A stretch of DNA of 64,000 nucleotides, taken from the NCBI GenBank assembly GCA_001599915.1, contig BCIG01000028.1, positions 1 to 64,000 on the forward strand. The letters are read 5' to 3'. This stretch comes from Symbiotaphrina buchneri (Eukaryota > Ascomycota > Symbiotaphrinales > Symbiotaphrinaceae). The notes below the pieces were generated by a model. That model was not told the origin of the DNA. It did no database searches and saw only the letters and a program-made list of their open reading frames with translations. The translations under genes and the position numbers were made by a program. The first letter of the stretch is position 1. Each line of letters starts with the position of its first letter. Positions 43,404-54,696 of the stretch are shown here, one piece after another.

Positions 43404-45383
43404 ATGAGCATCATTCCCTTGCTGTACTTTTTCTCGTTCTTTTTTTTCTGTTCTTCTTTCTATTCTGGTGCCGCTGCCTCAGGCCCGACCGAGTACTACG
43501 AACGACTCCTGCTTAAGCCTCTACCCCCTTCTTCTCTGCTGGCCTCATTCAACTTTCGCAGCAACACGTCCTCCTCGTCTTTTGAGCAGCAAAACTTTCG
43601 CTACTTCCCCCGATCGCTGGGTCAGATCCTGCATCATGCTAGCACCCGAGAACTCCATCTGCGTTTTAGTTTAGGCCGATGGGACGCACGGAGCTGGGGT
43701 ATTAGACCATGGAATGGAACCAGAGAAGGAGGTACTGGTGTGGAGCTGTGGGCTTGGGTCGAGGCGGACAGTGATGAACAGTATGGGTCAAAACCCTGGC
43801 GTGAACTGATCCTGATTGCTTACTATCAGGCAGGGCCGTACAACGGTGGATAACGTTGACCAACGCCCTCTCGGGGCTTTTCTGTGCTTCTCTAAACTTC
43901 ATTGACTCCACACGCACCATACAACCTGTCATGTCTTTCCCCCCTGAGGGTCATCATGGCAATAGTACAATGTCAAAGCTGCATCTGCTGCACGGATCAC
44001 TCCCCAGAGAACCTGTTTGCACAGAGAACCTTACTCCTTTTCTAAAACTGCTGCCATGTAAAGGCAAGGCGGGAATCTCCAGTCTGCTCGATGGCCACAA
44101 GCTATTTGATGCCTCGTGGCAGAGCATGTCTATCGATGTGAAGCCAGTTTGCCCGGAAGATGGCTCCGAGTGTGTCATACAGATAGACCAGGCAGTGGAC
44201 ATGGTGTTGGATATCGACCGGTCAAAGCGCCACCGAGGTAGGATCAAATCCGATGCTATGATAAGGGGAATTGACAAGATAAGCAGATGATCCGATCCCT
44301 CGGCCCCTACCAGTAGAACAGCTGGAATGCGACAGGTCGAAGCCGTACGCGACTCCTGAAGCTTGCTACCCCCTCGATACGGCTTCGGAGCAGCCGTGGG
44401 GGCTGTCGGAACTTTTTGGACGACCGATTAAAGGTGCATGCCCTCTCACAGACACCAGCGACGAACAATTTGAACCGGTGTGCCTCAATATCCCGCATGC
44501 ACGAGAAGTGTACTTGTCGGCTGGAGCTGTTGAGAATAAATATCCCGACGGTGTGACGAGGTGCTTCAAAATTCCGGGTATGTCTAATCGCTATTCGAAA
44601 CACTCATTCTTCTAACGTCTCCCAGTGGGACAGGAGTTCGAGCTGGTTATCCCTCCACGACCCGTTCATGACTTACTGCGCCTGGAGCAGCCCCTCCTCT
44701 ACGCTGAGCGATCATTCAATGGACATGGCCAGGAGCGCGGCGGGGTTCAGACAGTTCTGACCAACCCCTCATCTACAGACTCCGTCGAATTTGTATATCT
44801 CGAGACTCTTCCCTGGTTTATGAAGGTGTATCTTCATACCCTTCGTGCTCGAGTTCAGCCGCACACGGCGGGCCTGGATTTCGGGAGTGAAGAGGATATC
44901 GTCAAAGAGATCTACTATCGCCCCGCGCTGGATCGACGGCGGCCGACGCACCTCGAGGTGCTGCTTCGCATTCCGGCAGCCTCCACCGTTACATTGACCT
45001 ATGACTTCGAAAAAGCAATTCTGCGTTATACAGAATACCCGCCGGACGCGAATAGAGGTTTCGATGTCCCGGCTGCTATTATCCGCCTGCTGCCCAACTC
45101 CTCCCATCCTTCCTCGCCTTCTAGCGTGGGATATTTGAGAACTACGTCTCTGTTGCTCTCTCTACCTACTCCAGACTTCAGCATGCCTTATAACGTCATC
45201 ATCCTAACCAGCACGGTTATGGCCGTTGCATTTGGGAGTATTTTCAACCTCGTGACGAGGAGATTTGTTGGGGCGGATGAGGTCCCAAAGTGGAACTTCA
45301 GTCATAATCTAAGAAAGGCAGTCAAGGAAAGAGTATACGGGTTCAAGACCGGCTTCACGTCCAGGGGGGCCAAGCGCAATTGA
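43404..45383 (+). CDS. GPI16: GPI transamidase subunit GPI16 (PIG-T)
   Basis: Four exons (43404-43780, 43834-44237, 44287-44577, 44626-45383) give 609 residues; the introns are 48-53 nt. GPI16 is a luminal subunit of the ER complex that attaches GPI anchors to proteins. An N-terminal signal peptide (LLYFFSFFFFCSSFYSGAAA) and one C-terminal membrane segment (NVIILTSTVMAVAFGSIFNL) frame the luminal domain. Family blocks: YYERLLLKPLPPSSLLASF, LGQILHHASTRELHLRFSLG, ALSGLFCASLNFIDSTRT, CTENLTPFLKLLPCKGKAGI, SSLLDGHKLFDASWQSMSID and YLETLPWFMKVYLHTL. At intron 1 two AG acceptors lie 4 nt apart; only the second (ending 43833) keeps the frame. It converges with the ZNF830-like gene. Confidence 0.93.
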
Positions 45384-45958
45384 TGGGCTGTTCCAGGTTG
45401 TACGAGCAATGCTTTTGTGTTTGGTTTATCTGAGGACTGCACTGTCGCCGGCTAGCCGACTCAACAGGATCTGGCTGTCTGCTTAGCAGATTGAAAATAT
45501 TGCCTTAACGGTATGGACGGAGCCTGCTGCTTGCTAATGCCCTAGCCACCCGAGTACTTACTATGAACTATGAACACCAGTGTCGTCAAAGGGACCATCT
45601 GTGCCGCACGCGAAGCAGCAGAAGCCCATGCGATTCAGTGCTCTCTGAAATTTCGCTTGTGTATCAAGTATATAACTTTTCGATGATACAGTCTCGCACC
45701 AGAGATGCCATACCGGTTCCCTATGCCACACCGGTTCCACAATGCCAATCACTGGACTAAGTGGAAATAATGTTAATCCTGAGCGCCTTAACGATACCAG
45801 ATGTGGCCCCCACGGCTCAAGGTGACATCGTAGCATTAGGATGCCAGAATCTGCCCGTGCCATATCCCGGTGAGACTTCTTGAGGTTGTCCGGGACCGCC
45901 CATTGTGAGACATATCTCCTCGAATTCCACGGCTGATACTGGACGCAAGCCCCTGTTA
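45384..45958. other. Convergent intergenic region, no gene seen
   Basis: This is the 3' flank of two convergent genes. A minus-strand open frame of 133 codons overlaps it but resembles nothing known. A short imperfect duplication containing ACCGGTTCC occurs near 45710-45735. Confidence 0.4.
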
Positions 45959-46870
45959 TCATGCCCTCAGGCGCCAGTCATCCAAATCGTCCTCATAGTC
46001 CTCGTCATCCGTGTCGCTCGCAGCTTCGGCATGAGTTGGTTCTGCCGGTTCCGGAGACGGTTGGCTAGTAGCTCTCTCCCCTGTCCTGCGTCGTAACTGT
46101 TCGCGCTTCTCGCGCAGACGCTGCAGCCTTTGCTCTAGGGTTTCCATCTGTTCGAATTCCTCCTCCAACGCTCTCCTGGCATCCTCCTTTTCTTCGTCAA
46201 GTTCCGCCTCCATTGCCGTCTTCTTTTGTGTGCTCTGCTGCTCACGGGCGGTGGCAGCTAGTTCTTCCGCAGATACTGGAGCGGCCGATATCGTTGCTTC
46301 CGCTTGGAGCGCGGAGGGCGCAGTCGACTGTAGAGCAGGTGCCACAACCTCTCGCTCAAAAGCAGCCCATTCTGCCTCATCTATGGTGTCTTGCGGACCG
46401 CTCGGCATATCCTTAGGGAGGTCCTGTGACGCTGTAATCGTTCCTTTCCCCCCGTCTGCACCTAGAGTTGCACCACTTTGCTCAACCTCTCCAGTCAGAA
46501 GCTCAGAGTCCCGCTCAGATTCTTCCACCACATCTGCTCGATCGGAATCGTACCCGTCGAAGGCGCCTACTTGTGAGTTATCATTGCGTCCCTTGGCCCT
46601 CTTCCGGTCACCTTCTTCTTCCCCGCCCGCTTTGCGCTTGGTGCCCTTGGCCGGGGCTCCAGGAGGTCCACCGACGCTGCCGTCGCCTTTGCGTTGCAGC
46701 CGCATCGAGTGCTGCGGGGATCGGATGTGGTTGTCCCATAATGACTCGGACTTGAGCTGAATATGGCACACAAGACATACCAGGGTTCCCGTTGCGGAGT
46801 AGGTCGCATGCGGATGGCTGATGCGCCTTGACGCGCGCTCGGAAGCAAGTAGGGACCGGATGTCGGCCAT
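45959..46870 (-). CDS. ZNF830/CCDC16-like zinc-finger, coiled-coil protein
   Basis: A single exon encodes 303 residues. The chosen start is the first real ATG (MADIRSLLASERASRRI); the open frame runs a little further without one. A single C2H2 finger lies near residues 30-60 (LVCLVCHIQLKSESLWDNHI, RSPQHSMRL), in the form used by U1C/matrin-type proteins. It is followed by a basic patch (KGTKRKAGGEEEGDRKRAKG), an acidic middle with DEAEWAAFEREV, and a long coiled coil (EEFEQMETLEQRLQRLREKR) ending in an acidic tail with DEDYEDDLDDWR. Human ZNF830 associates with spliceosomal and XAB2-containing complexes. Assignment is by layout and motifs. Confidence 0.85.
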   Translation of the reverse strand: MADIRSLLASERASRRISHPHATYSATGTLVCLVCHIQLKSESLWDNHIRSPQHSMRLQRKGDGSVGGPPGAPAKGTKRKAGGEEEGDRKRAKGRNDNSQVGAFDGYDSDRADVVEESERDSELLTGEVEQSGATLGADGGKGTITASQDLPKDMPSGPQDTIDEAEWAAFEREVVAPALQSTAPSALQAEATISAAPVSAEELAATAREQQSTQKKTAMEAELDEEKEDARRALEEEFEQMETLEQRLQRLREKREQLRRRTGERATSQPSPEPAEPTHAEAASDTDDEDYEDDLDDWRLRA

Positions 46871-47886
46871 CAGGGTTGATGGTGGGTAGACGGCTGTCAA
46901 CGACCCTGCTCAAGGCAACCTGCCTAGCGGTGGATAGGGACGTGACAACTGGTAGATGGGAGGAAGGTCGAAGGTGGTTGACTTGTGAGCATCGATCAGC
47001 AAAGTCACCATCCAGCTGTATTCACGCGAGGACAGGTGACGAGGCTACGGTAAGGTAGGCGGGATATTATTTTGGAAGCATCTTGTACGAAGCTACCTTA
47101 CGAATGAATATTGAGAGAGAACCTTAGCTACCTTACCTTGCCCTAGGTACTGTGCTCACCAGCTCCTGAATATCTCACTCTACTTGGTATCGCATACAGG
47201 CCGCAGAATATGAAGCTACCTTATCGACGACAATTCTGAGTGAGGATTCATAAGGTACATTTTATCATCGCCTTAGTCATCTTCCGATATCCTCTTTAGC
47301 CCACCAGCTGAGTGCTGCTTGGTGGCTTTACCAGTTTACCTTAGCTTTAAGCTTTACCTTTTTAGCGAGAACACCACCAGTGACCTCCGTCCTCTCCTCT
47401 TCTCCTCTCTTGGCTCTTTCGCGGCCTTACCTTATCCACTCCACATCTCACGAGCCTCCACCTCCCTCCATCTTCAACTTCACCCACACCTCCACGCATC
47501 TGCATATCGTGCATCGTTCATCCTCCGAATCTTTCCATTCCAGATTCTCTCTCGACTGTGCCGCCTGCACCCTCCACCCTGCGCCACGCTCTGCGCGGAT
47601 GCAACCTGGAGTCAGTCGCGACGCGCCATTAGTGAAGGTCGTCAGGAGAGGAAGTTTGGTTTCGAAAAAGGGTTGAAGTGTGGCACGGAGCGCAGCAGTG
47701 GTGTCAGCTGGTCAAATTGCGATCGGTCTCTACTGTGCTTCAAGTTAATTTCCATGTTTCGTTGCTGCATTGTCCGCCAGAATCATAGAAGCAAGTTCTG
47801 AGGAGAATACCACGCGTCCCCCGAGCCACCCTGCAACAAGGGACTCCGCGCGGCTCTTGTAGACCTTTGTATCCTATACTCACGCC
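46871..47886. promoter_or_regulatory. Divergent ZNF830-like / BYE1 intergenic region
   Basis: These 1 kb lie between outward-reading genes. TACCTTA/AAGGTA units are scattered at 47050-47360, and a C/T-rich leader covers about 47370-47600. No gene is recognised. Confidence 0.45.
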
Positions 47887-50725
47887 ATGTCTGGTAAGCA
47901 CCGTATCCCCCCTGCACCGAGACACATCTCGACCTGTAGCGGGGCCCCCCTTGTGGCTGCACACGGGCGTGCTTCAAGTGTTGCATCTTGATTGCTGATG
48001 ATCTCACGTCGCAGGGGAACCAAGGCGCTCCGGTCGCGCGACCAAAGGGCAGCATACTAAGAACCTTGATATCACCGAAGAGCCAGCACCGAAGCGCTCC
48101 AGGACATCCAAGGCGGCCAAGGCCACCTCAGCCGATCGTTCTCCCTCTGAAGATGCCGGTGGCGACGCGATCATTCGGTGTATCTGTGGAGCGAAGGAAG
48201 AAGACGAAGATGATGAGCGGATGATGATCCAATGCGACCAGTGCGAAGCGTGGCAGCACAATGAGTGCATGGAGATACCTGAAGACGACGACAAACTGCC
48301 CGACAAATACTGGTGTGAACAGTGCAAACCTGAAGATCATCAAGAGCTGCTTGCCAAGGTCGAAAGAGGGGAGAAGCCCTGGGAAGAGAGAGCTGCGCAA
48401 AGGGCCAGGGAGGAAGAAGAGCGGAAGGCCCGACGTAAGAAGGGCGGTAAAAAGGGCAAAGGCCCAAAGCAAGCCAGAGAAAGTTTGAAGCCAGAAGAGG
48501 ACGAAAAGCAAGCTCATGAATCCCCAGCCGAGCAAGGTGAAATAAACGGGACATTGCCAAAGCAGGACGACAGAGGAGAGCACACCCAAGGAGTTCGCAC
48601 GTCTGTTAGCAAAAGGAAGTCACGCGGTGAGACCGACGAGGATCAACTTGCTGAAAATGTTAATGTGTGTATGCCCTGGGGAGCTCACAGTGCCTCGACT
48701 CTGACGCGCTTGCAGGAGCCCAAATCGAAGATGCGCCGAGTTTCGACGCAGTCCACGCAAGCCATTGACCACACCGGCAGTACATCGAGGAGAAAGTCAT
48801 CCATCGCGCAGGCGTCCGCATCGCGTCGGTCAACGGTGGAGAGCCAACCCATCGCCCAGTTGGCCACAAGTGTAGACCAACTCGAGAACCAGTCGCGGCA
48901 GAACAGCGCAAAGGCTTTGGTCGACGTGTTCGTCAAGCTGATAACGCAAGCACAAAAGGAGGGTACCTATACTCTCCCAGAAAATGACACCGTAGGAGGT
49001 GTTGCTACGCGGCTTGGCCTTCAAATTGAGCATGCTATCCTCATCAATCATTCGAATCAGCCCGGTGAACCGAGTGATGCTTATCGTACAAGGCTTCGGT
49101 CATCCATGTTCAACCTAAGGAAAAACCCCGCATTACGTGATCGAGTGCTCCAAGGTTCGCTCAGCCCACAGGAGTTCTCTCTCATGTCCACGGATGACAT
49201 GGCCAGTAAGGAGCTGCAGGAGCGCACTGCAGAGATCAAGAAGGAGGTTGAGAAGCAGCATATGCTTGTACAGGAAGACGGTCCACGGATACGCAGAACC
49301 CACAAAGGTGAAGAGTTCGTCGGCGACGAGCGCGAATCTGGTGCAGCCGATGTATCAATCTTCTCTTCAACTGCCGCCCACCGTCGTGATAGCATGGCAG
49401 CCATCGAGGGTGTGGAGGACAGAAGCCCAACGGCGCAGAGTCCACGAAGCCCGGCGGCTGTTGAACTTCCAGAAGATCTCGAGCAGCGCCCACCGGAAAG
49501 CCCGCCTGCACATATGCAACAGTCCGTGGAGGTGCCAGCAGCTTCGCCAAAAGGTGTTATATCAGACAGGAAATCGCCCGCGCCGTTCAATATCCAGAAT
49601 GTATGGTCGCATGTGCACTCCCCGGATGCAGACAAGGAACGCCCTACGCGCAAGGTATCAGTGCCTCAACCTCTTGTCACCGACGTGCCCCATGGGGCCA
49701 CTACAGTTGCAGATCCGGATATCGATAAGCTGCTAAAGGACGAAGATGTCGAATCACCTCCGTATTCACCAACTGACTACAACTCAGACCCTGACACTGT
49801 CTGGCGTGGCAGAGTGAATATGTCTGGCGTTGCCGAGTTCTCGGCAACGGCTAGGCACGTTGGAGGTGCTGATCTGAGCAGGAGTATACCATGGACAGAG
49901 CTTATCCCGAACACACTCAACATCGATGGTAGAATCCAGATGGAGCGTGCCAGTGAATATCTCTGTGGACTCCGTTATAGTCATACTACGGATGTGGTGG
50001 TGGTCTCCTTAACGCCCGTGGCTGATGCCATCGCGGAAGCTGAATTTGACAAACTATACAATTACTTCCTGGAGAGGGGCCGCTATGGTGTTGTAGGAAA
50101 AAACCCCAACCCCGCCGTCAGAGACACATATGTGACTCCAGTTGAGGCGGGCATGGCGAAGCTACCTGACTTTGTGGAGATTTTGGAACACTGCACGATT
50201 GAGACTCCAAGAGCAGATCGTATGCTCTTGGCCACGTTCGTCGTCAGATCAAACTCAACACCTTCCACCCAAGCGACGCCGAGATTCCAAGACGGAAATG
50301 GCACAAGTGGAAGCCCAATAGCGCCTGGTACAGGCAGTTATGGTTCAGTTCAGACGCCTCTCTCCGCCAGTCAACCCACCTCGTACATTTCTCCTGTTCC
50401 TGGATACGGCGGGACTCCTGTTAACAATAGCGGAGCACCTGCAGAGGCTCCGCAGTATGCTGGTGCTCCCTCGTCTTACCAGGCATCGCAGCAGCCTTAC
50501 CCGCCACCTGGACCACTTTCGAGCTCACTTGTCCTCCAGATACTCGGACCCCTCGTGGCCACACCTGTCGTCCAGCAGTGTCTGCCTCAGCTGTCTACGT
50601 TGAGTGCGGGTGAACTTGAGATTGTCGGGTCTATCCTCAACGAAGTACCAGCAGCCAGGAATGATATCAGTGTTCTGTTCACCACGCTACAAGCAAGGAA
50701 CCCGGCGAATGGTGGCAACAGTTGA
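47887..50725 (+). CDS. BYE1: BYE1-like transcription elongation factor (PHD, TFIIS-central, SPOC)
   Basis: Three exons (47887-47893, 48015-48664, 48716-50725) give 888 residues. The first coding exon is 7 nt (MS plus one base), joined by a 121-nt intron to GEPRRSGRATKG. Domains: PHD finger (57-108; RCICGAKEE, MMIQCDQCEAWQHNECMEI), TFIIS central domain (about 284-424; KALVDVFVKLITQAQKEGTY, YRTRLRSSMFNLRKNPAL), SPOC domain (about 581-728; VWRGRVNMSGVAEFSATARH), and a Pro/Ser/Gly-rich tail with a small C-terminal helix. Yeast Bye1 binds RNA polymerase II through the TFIIS-like domain and H3K4me3 through the PHD. The second intron is 51 nt, stop-free and a multiple of three; if kept, 17 residues are added. 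Confidence 0.9.
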
Positions 50726-51436
50726 TGCTTGTGAAGCTCGCCGAGAGATTCTTGTCTTTATGTCTATTCGTTTGGCTGGGTGCTAGGCGGTTTTTGCTTT
50801 GTTGGTCCTGGATATACCAGTTCTGCGTACCTGCTGTAAGGTGGCCCTGGAGGATTGGCGAAGAGAGCTTTATGGAATGGCGGGCAGAGATGAAGTACCT
50901 TACTAAATGATGTGCATTGCGGAATGGCTTCATATATTCGAGCCGTGGATGCAGCTCGTCAGACGCCTACCTTACGTAGCGGTCGTTAAATTCAGTCCAG
51001 TCCACTATTGCAATGCAGTCTTCAAGGGACACATCATTTGTCTATTATTGCCAGAGGCCCGATAATCAGCTCAGGCGCAGCGGTGCAGGGTACCTAGGTA
51101 AGGTACTACAACTTAGGACGTGTGTATGAAGTACCTTACCTTACCTACTCTAGTAAGGACGGTTCGCCTCGATTAAGCTTATCGAGACGATTTTGGAATG
51201 CCCCTCGACCATCATTAAGTCCCATTATTATGTCACCACCAAAGTTTGTTTCCGAGCACTGCAAAGGGTGAGAGTGGCGCTGCTGCTCGCTATCTGTATC
51301 ACCTAAGTTACCAATATTTGGAATAACGAAGACGCGCTGCTCAGACCATCCGTTAAATTCAGGAACCAGGCTCTTCATATTGAATATCACTCACCCCTTG
51401 TCCTCTGAGAATATAATACATTGCTCCTGTCTGTCT
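50726..51436. other. Intergenic BYE1 / MsrB, small doubtful ORF
   Basis: A 77-codon minus-strand frame (ATG at 51378, stop at 51145) contains GRGAFQNRLDKLNRGEPSLL but matches nothing known, so no gene is called. TACCTTACC/GGTAC units lie at about 51085-51150. Confidence 0.4.
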
Positions 51437-52117
51437 ATGCGGTTTATTTCATCCTTCAACGCCCTACGCACCGTCTACGCATTCGCCAACGCGACGTCGA
51501 AGGTCTCTTCTGTGAGAAATTCGGTTCATACCTTCACAAGACCCATTGTCCACAGGTCTATGCCCATTATCCCCTTCTTGGGATCTTTCTTCAGTAGTGC
51601 TTCGGCTCCAAAGATGTCATATCCAGTCCAGAAGAGCGACAACGAGTGGCAAGCGGTGCTGAGTCCAGGTAAGCTGTGTGCGCGCCCCAGTTGTCCCACC
51701 ACACAGATACTGATGAAAGCTCATCCAGAGCAGTTCCGTGTCCTGCGGCAGAAGGGCACTGAAGCACCGTACACTGGCAAATATGACAAGGCTATGCCTT
51801 CCTCTGGCGTTTTCACTTGCGCAGCTTGCAATGCGCCGCTTTATAAGGCAAACCACAAATTTAAGTCAGGTTGCGGCTGGCCCGCATTCTACGATGCCGT
51901 TCCAGGCGCAGTGACAAGGCACACGGACAGCTCTTTTGGAATGGAGCGTACAGAGATTGTGTGCTCGAACTGCGGAGGTCACCTGGGACATGTTTTCAAG
52001 GGAGAGGGCTATCCTACGCCAACGGACGAGAGGCACTGCGTGAACAGCATTAGCTTGAACTTCAGTGCGGACGATCCGGTGACGGAGGGCAATGCAAATG
52101 GTGCGCCAAAGGCCTGA
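51437..52117 (+). CDS. MXR2: Peptide-methionine (R)-S-oxide reductase MsrB
   Basis: Two exons (51437-51668 and 51729-52117) give 206 residues. MsrB reduces methionine-R-sulfoxide in proteins using thioredoxin. Seen: VLSP joined to EQFRVLRQKGTEAPYTGKYD, two zinc CxxC motifs (FTCAACNAPLYK and EIVCSNCGGHLGHVF), the substrate loop GCGWPAFYDA, and the catalytic Cys in DERHCVNSISLNF. The N-terminal 59 residues are basic and Ser-rich (FNALRTVYAFANATSKVSSV), a likely mitochondrial signal; a second ATG at MSYPVQKSD has A at -3 and would give a cytosolic form. The 60-nt intron is stop-free and a multiple of three, so retention would insert 20 residues without breaking the frame. Confidence 0.93.
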   Translation: MRFISSFNALRTVYAFANATSKVSSVRNSVHTFTRPIVHRSMPIIPFLGSFFSSASAPKMSYPVQKSDNEWQAVLSPGKLCARPSCPTTQILMKAHPEQFRVLRQKGTEAPYTGKYDKAMPSSGVFTCAACNAPLYKANHKFKSGCGWPAFYDAVPGAVTRHTDSSFGMERTEIVCSNCGGHLGHVFKGEGYPTPTDERHCVNSISLNFSADDPVTEGNANGAPKA

Positions 52118-52653
52118 AAGCTGCTGGAGTCGGTTGTGGGAAGGTGTAGATCTGACTCTGACGGCGGTGGATGAGAATGACAATTGCATCATTTCCTTCG
52201 ATATTGTTGTTTAGGGGTAAGCCAGCTGTATCATCACATTTTGTAGGCCTCGTCGTGCAGTATTGTTACATGCCTACTGCTACCACCTGGAGTCGTTGCA
52301 CCGACAGTGGATTGTCATAAACTACCTTACCTTACCTACGACGTACCTGTCTCTTATCATTATCGCCCCACGTCATGTTGTGGCTCCCCCATCTATCATC
52401 ACGTGACTCTGCCAAGTCGCTGCCGTACTCTTGTGGCATCACGGACGAGCTGCCGAGCTGCAGTCAACTGCCTCCTGGCATCGTCACCGTCCTGCTTCTT
52501 GAGAATATAAAGCCGGCGCTTACCCTTTCCTTGACACATCTCTGTAAAGCTGCTTTTCTATCACAACGATTTGGCACTTCTTGCCTCACGCTGGTAGACC
52601 GTCAGCCAACAAATTCAACTTCGGTTGCACAGACGGATCAGTCCAGGCCAACA
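52118..52653. promoter_or_regulatory. Upstream region of the ArfGAP gene
   Basis: This lies between two genes on the same strand and holds the MsrB 3' flank and the ArfGAP promoter. TTACC units lie near 52323-52340. No gene is seen. Confidence 0.45.
52506..52511 (+). promoter_or_regulatory. TATA box of the ArfGAP gene
   Basis: TATAAA lies about 140 bp before the ATG of the AGE2-like gene, followed by a C/T-rich leader. Position and consensus are suitable; no other support. Confidence 0.45.
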
Positions 52654-54696
52654 ATGTCGCGAAGACCAGGACCAGACCGGGCGGCTCAGAACCAGCAGAC
52701 GATCAAAACTCTCTTGAAGTTGGAGGCAAACAAAGTTTGTGCTGATTGCAAAAGAAACAAGCGTAAGTTGCTTCGGATGTTGCATTTGCTGCGGAGCCTG
52801 TTTGCGTTACTAACCTGCAATGTCCAGATCCGCGATGGGCAAGCTGGAATCTTGGTGTCTTCATCTGCATAAGGTATGGATCAACTTGCTAGCTGTCGGC
52901 CCCTTTGCGTCCTGCTGACAGTCTTGCAGATGCTCCGGGATCCATCGGGGTATGGGCACACATATTAGTCGAGTCAAGTCAGTAGATCTGGATGCTTGGA
53001 CAGACGAGCAATTGCAGAGCGTCCTGAAATGGGGGAACGCAAGGGCAAACAAGTACGAAGGTCCCGGGCACAGGTTAAGCCCCATCTATAATACTAACGA
53101 GCCTCTTAGGTACTGGGAGGCAAAGCTAGCTCCTGGCCATATTCCGTCGGAGGCGTAAGAGATCCGTGTTTTGATTCACTTGCCCAATTCTAACGTTTGA
53201 AAGGAAAATCGAGAACTTTATCCGTACAAAATATGAGTCGAGACGGTGGGTAATGGATGGTCCCATGCCCGACCCATCAACGCTTGATACTGGTGGTGAT
53301 GATGATGTGGTAAGAGCTCCCTCCAGCCTGTATGTACCCGTACCTGGACTATTCTCTGACAGTTTTCACAAAGCCTCTAAACATTGTAAAGGAAAAGGCC
53401 AACCTAGAACGTTCCTCGAGCCAACGCGTCTCATCATCTGCGAGTCAGCCCGGTTCGTTTAAATCCCAAACGGATATGGGCCTACTTGGTGAGAAGCCCG
53501 TACTGGCAGATCGGCCAAGCACGACATCGCCTTCAATCTCTCAACTCCCACCACCTGCGAGATCAGGTGGCGGGAGTGCCAGAGGCGCTAAATCTGGCGA
53601 ATCCCTTCTCGGCCTGGATTTCTTTGGCAACCCGCCGTCAAATTCTGTAGGCCGACCATCCAGTGCCACTTCTAACAACACGCCCTCCGTTTCATCAAGG
53701 CCGGATTTGAAGCAGTCAATCTTATCTCTCTATGCTTCGGCCCCCAAGCCGCAGCCAGTCACTCAGACTCATCCTCCGCAGAGCTCCACTCATCGTGGGA
53801 TACAATCGCCCCCTCAGCAACAAGCTCCCGCCTCCTCATATCGAGATCTGACTGACGCCTTGGGAGGTCTCAATTTCGACTCCTCCGCTCCTCAAGTCCC
53901 AGTTCAGACCCAAAGCTCAAGCAGGCCTTCTATGTTTTCGAGTCTCGACAGCTTTTCGAGCCAGAAATCAAAACCAGCCACACCTCAGCTAACATCGCCT
54001 TCTCAGCCAAAGGGTGGCAGCTTTTTTGACCAGCCGGCGCCCAAGCCGGCGCAGCCGAGTCGTTATGTACAGCAACGATCCCCTTCACCCACATTCACTT
54101 CCTCAAGTGGGTTTGGAGATCTCAACTCGGGTGTTGCTGCCACATCACCGGCGCCCTTCATCGCGCCCGCGAAGGCCAGTTCTGGGTTAGAGGACCTGTT
54201 CGAATTTGCTCAGCCAGCAAAGCAACCCGAACTAAGCAAATCGAGCCTGTCTCCGCCCAACCCTGAAATTAACTCTGTTTTCAATCTGTCCAACACTACA
54301 CCTGCGACGCATATCAAACCTCCTCCATCAAACAACACAGAAACCGGAGGGTCCACTTTTGCGGGTGGGTTCTCGAATATTGATGCATGGGGCTCAAACG
54401 ACGTCTGGGCAACGCCTGAACCCAGCACTAACCGGCCTAACCCGCCATCAAAGCCGCAGCCCTCAATGCCAGCCAATAATGTGGAATCCGGGTGGGGTGC
54501 GAGCAGCGCCCAGAATAGCTTCCTACCAGGCGGACTAGGATTCAGCACAAATGAGCCGCCTAGGGTCGACGCGGATGAGGACTTTGGAGGATGGAGTAGT
54601 GCACCGCCAACAGCACCGAATGCGACCTCATCCTCAACCTCGAAACCTGTCGGTGGGTTTCCTGCGGATGATTTGTTCTCCAACGTCTGGGAGTAG
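52654..54696 (+). CDS. AGE2: AGE2/SMAP-like Arf GTPase-activating protein
   Basis: Six exons (52654-52762, 52828-52873, 52930-53052, 53110-53154, 53204-53309, 53374-54696) give 583 residues. The ArfGAP domain (about 15-135) is spread over the five short exons: [43 protein letters not shown]. These form the CxxC-x16-CxxC zinc finger with the catalytic Arg in HRGMG. The domain continues through [10 protein letters not shown] and [20 protein letters not shown]. Exon 6 encodes a long Ser/Pro/Gln-rich disordered tail with [17 protein letters not shown] and the terminal DDLFSNVWE, short motifs of the kind bound by clathrin adaptors. It should switch off Arf at Golgi/endosome membranes. Confidence 0.92.

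Noticed and set aside
45561-45962. 133-codon minus-strand frame between GPI16 and the ZNF830-like gene
   Set aside because: It lies in the shared 3' flank, has no recognisable motif, and starts inside the end of the neighbouring gene.
51145-51378. 77-codon minus-strand frame upstream of MsrB
   Set aside because: It has a plausible ATG but no family resemblance, and its 5' end lies in the MsrB promoter region; not enough to call a gene.
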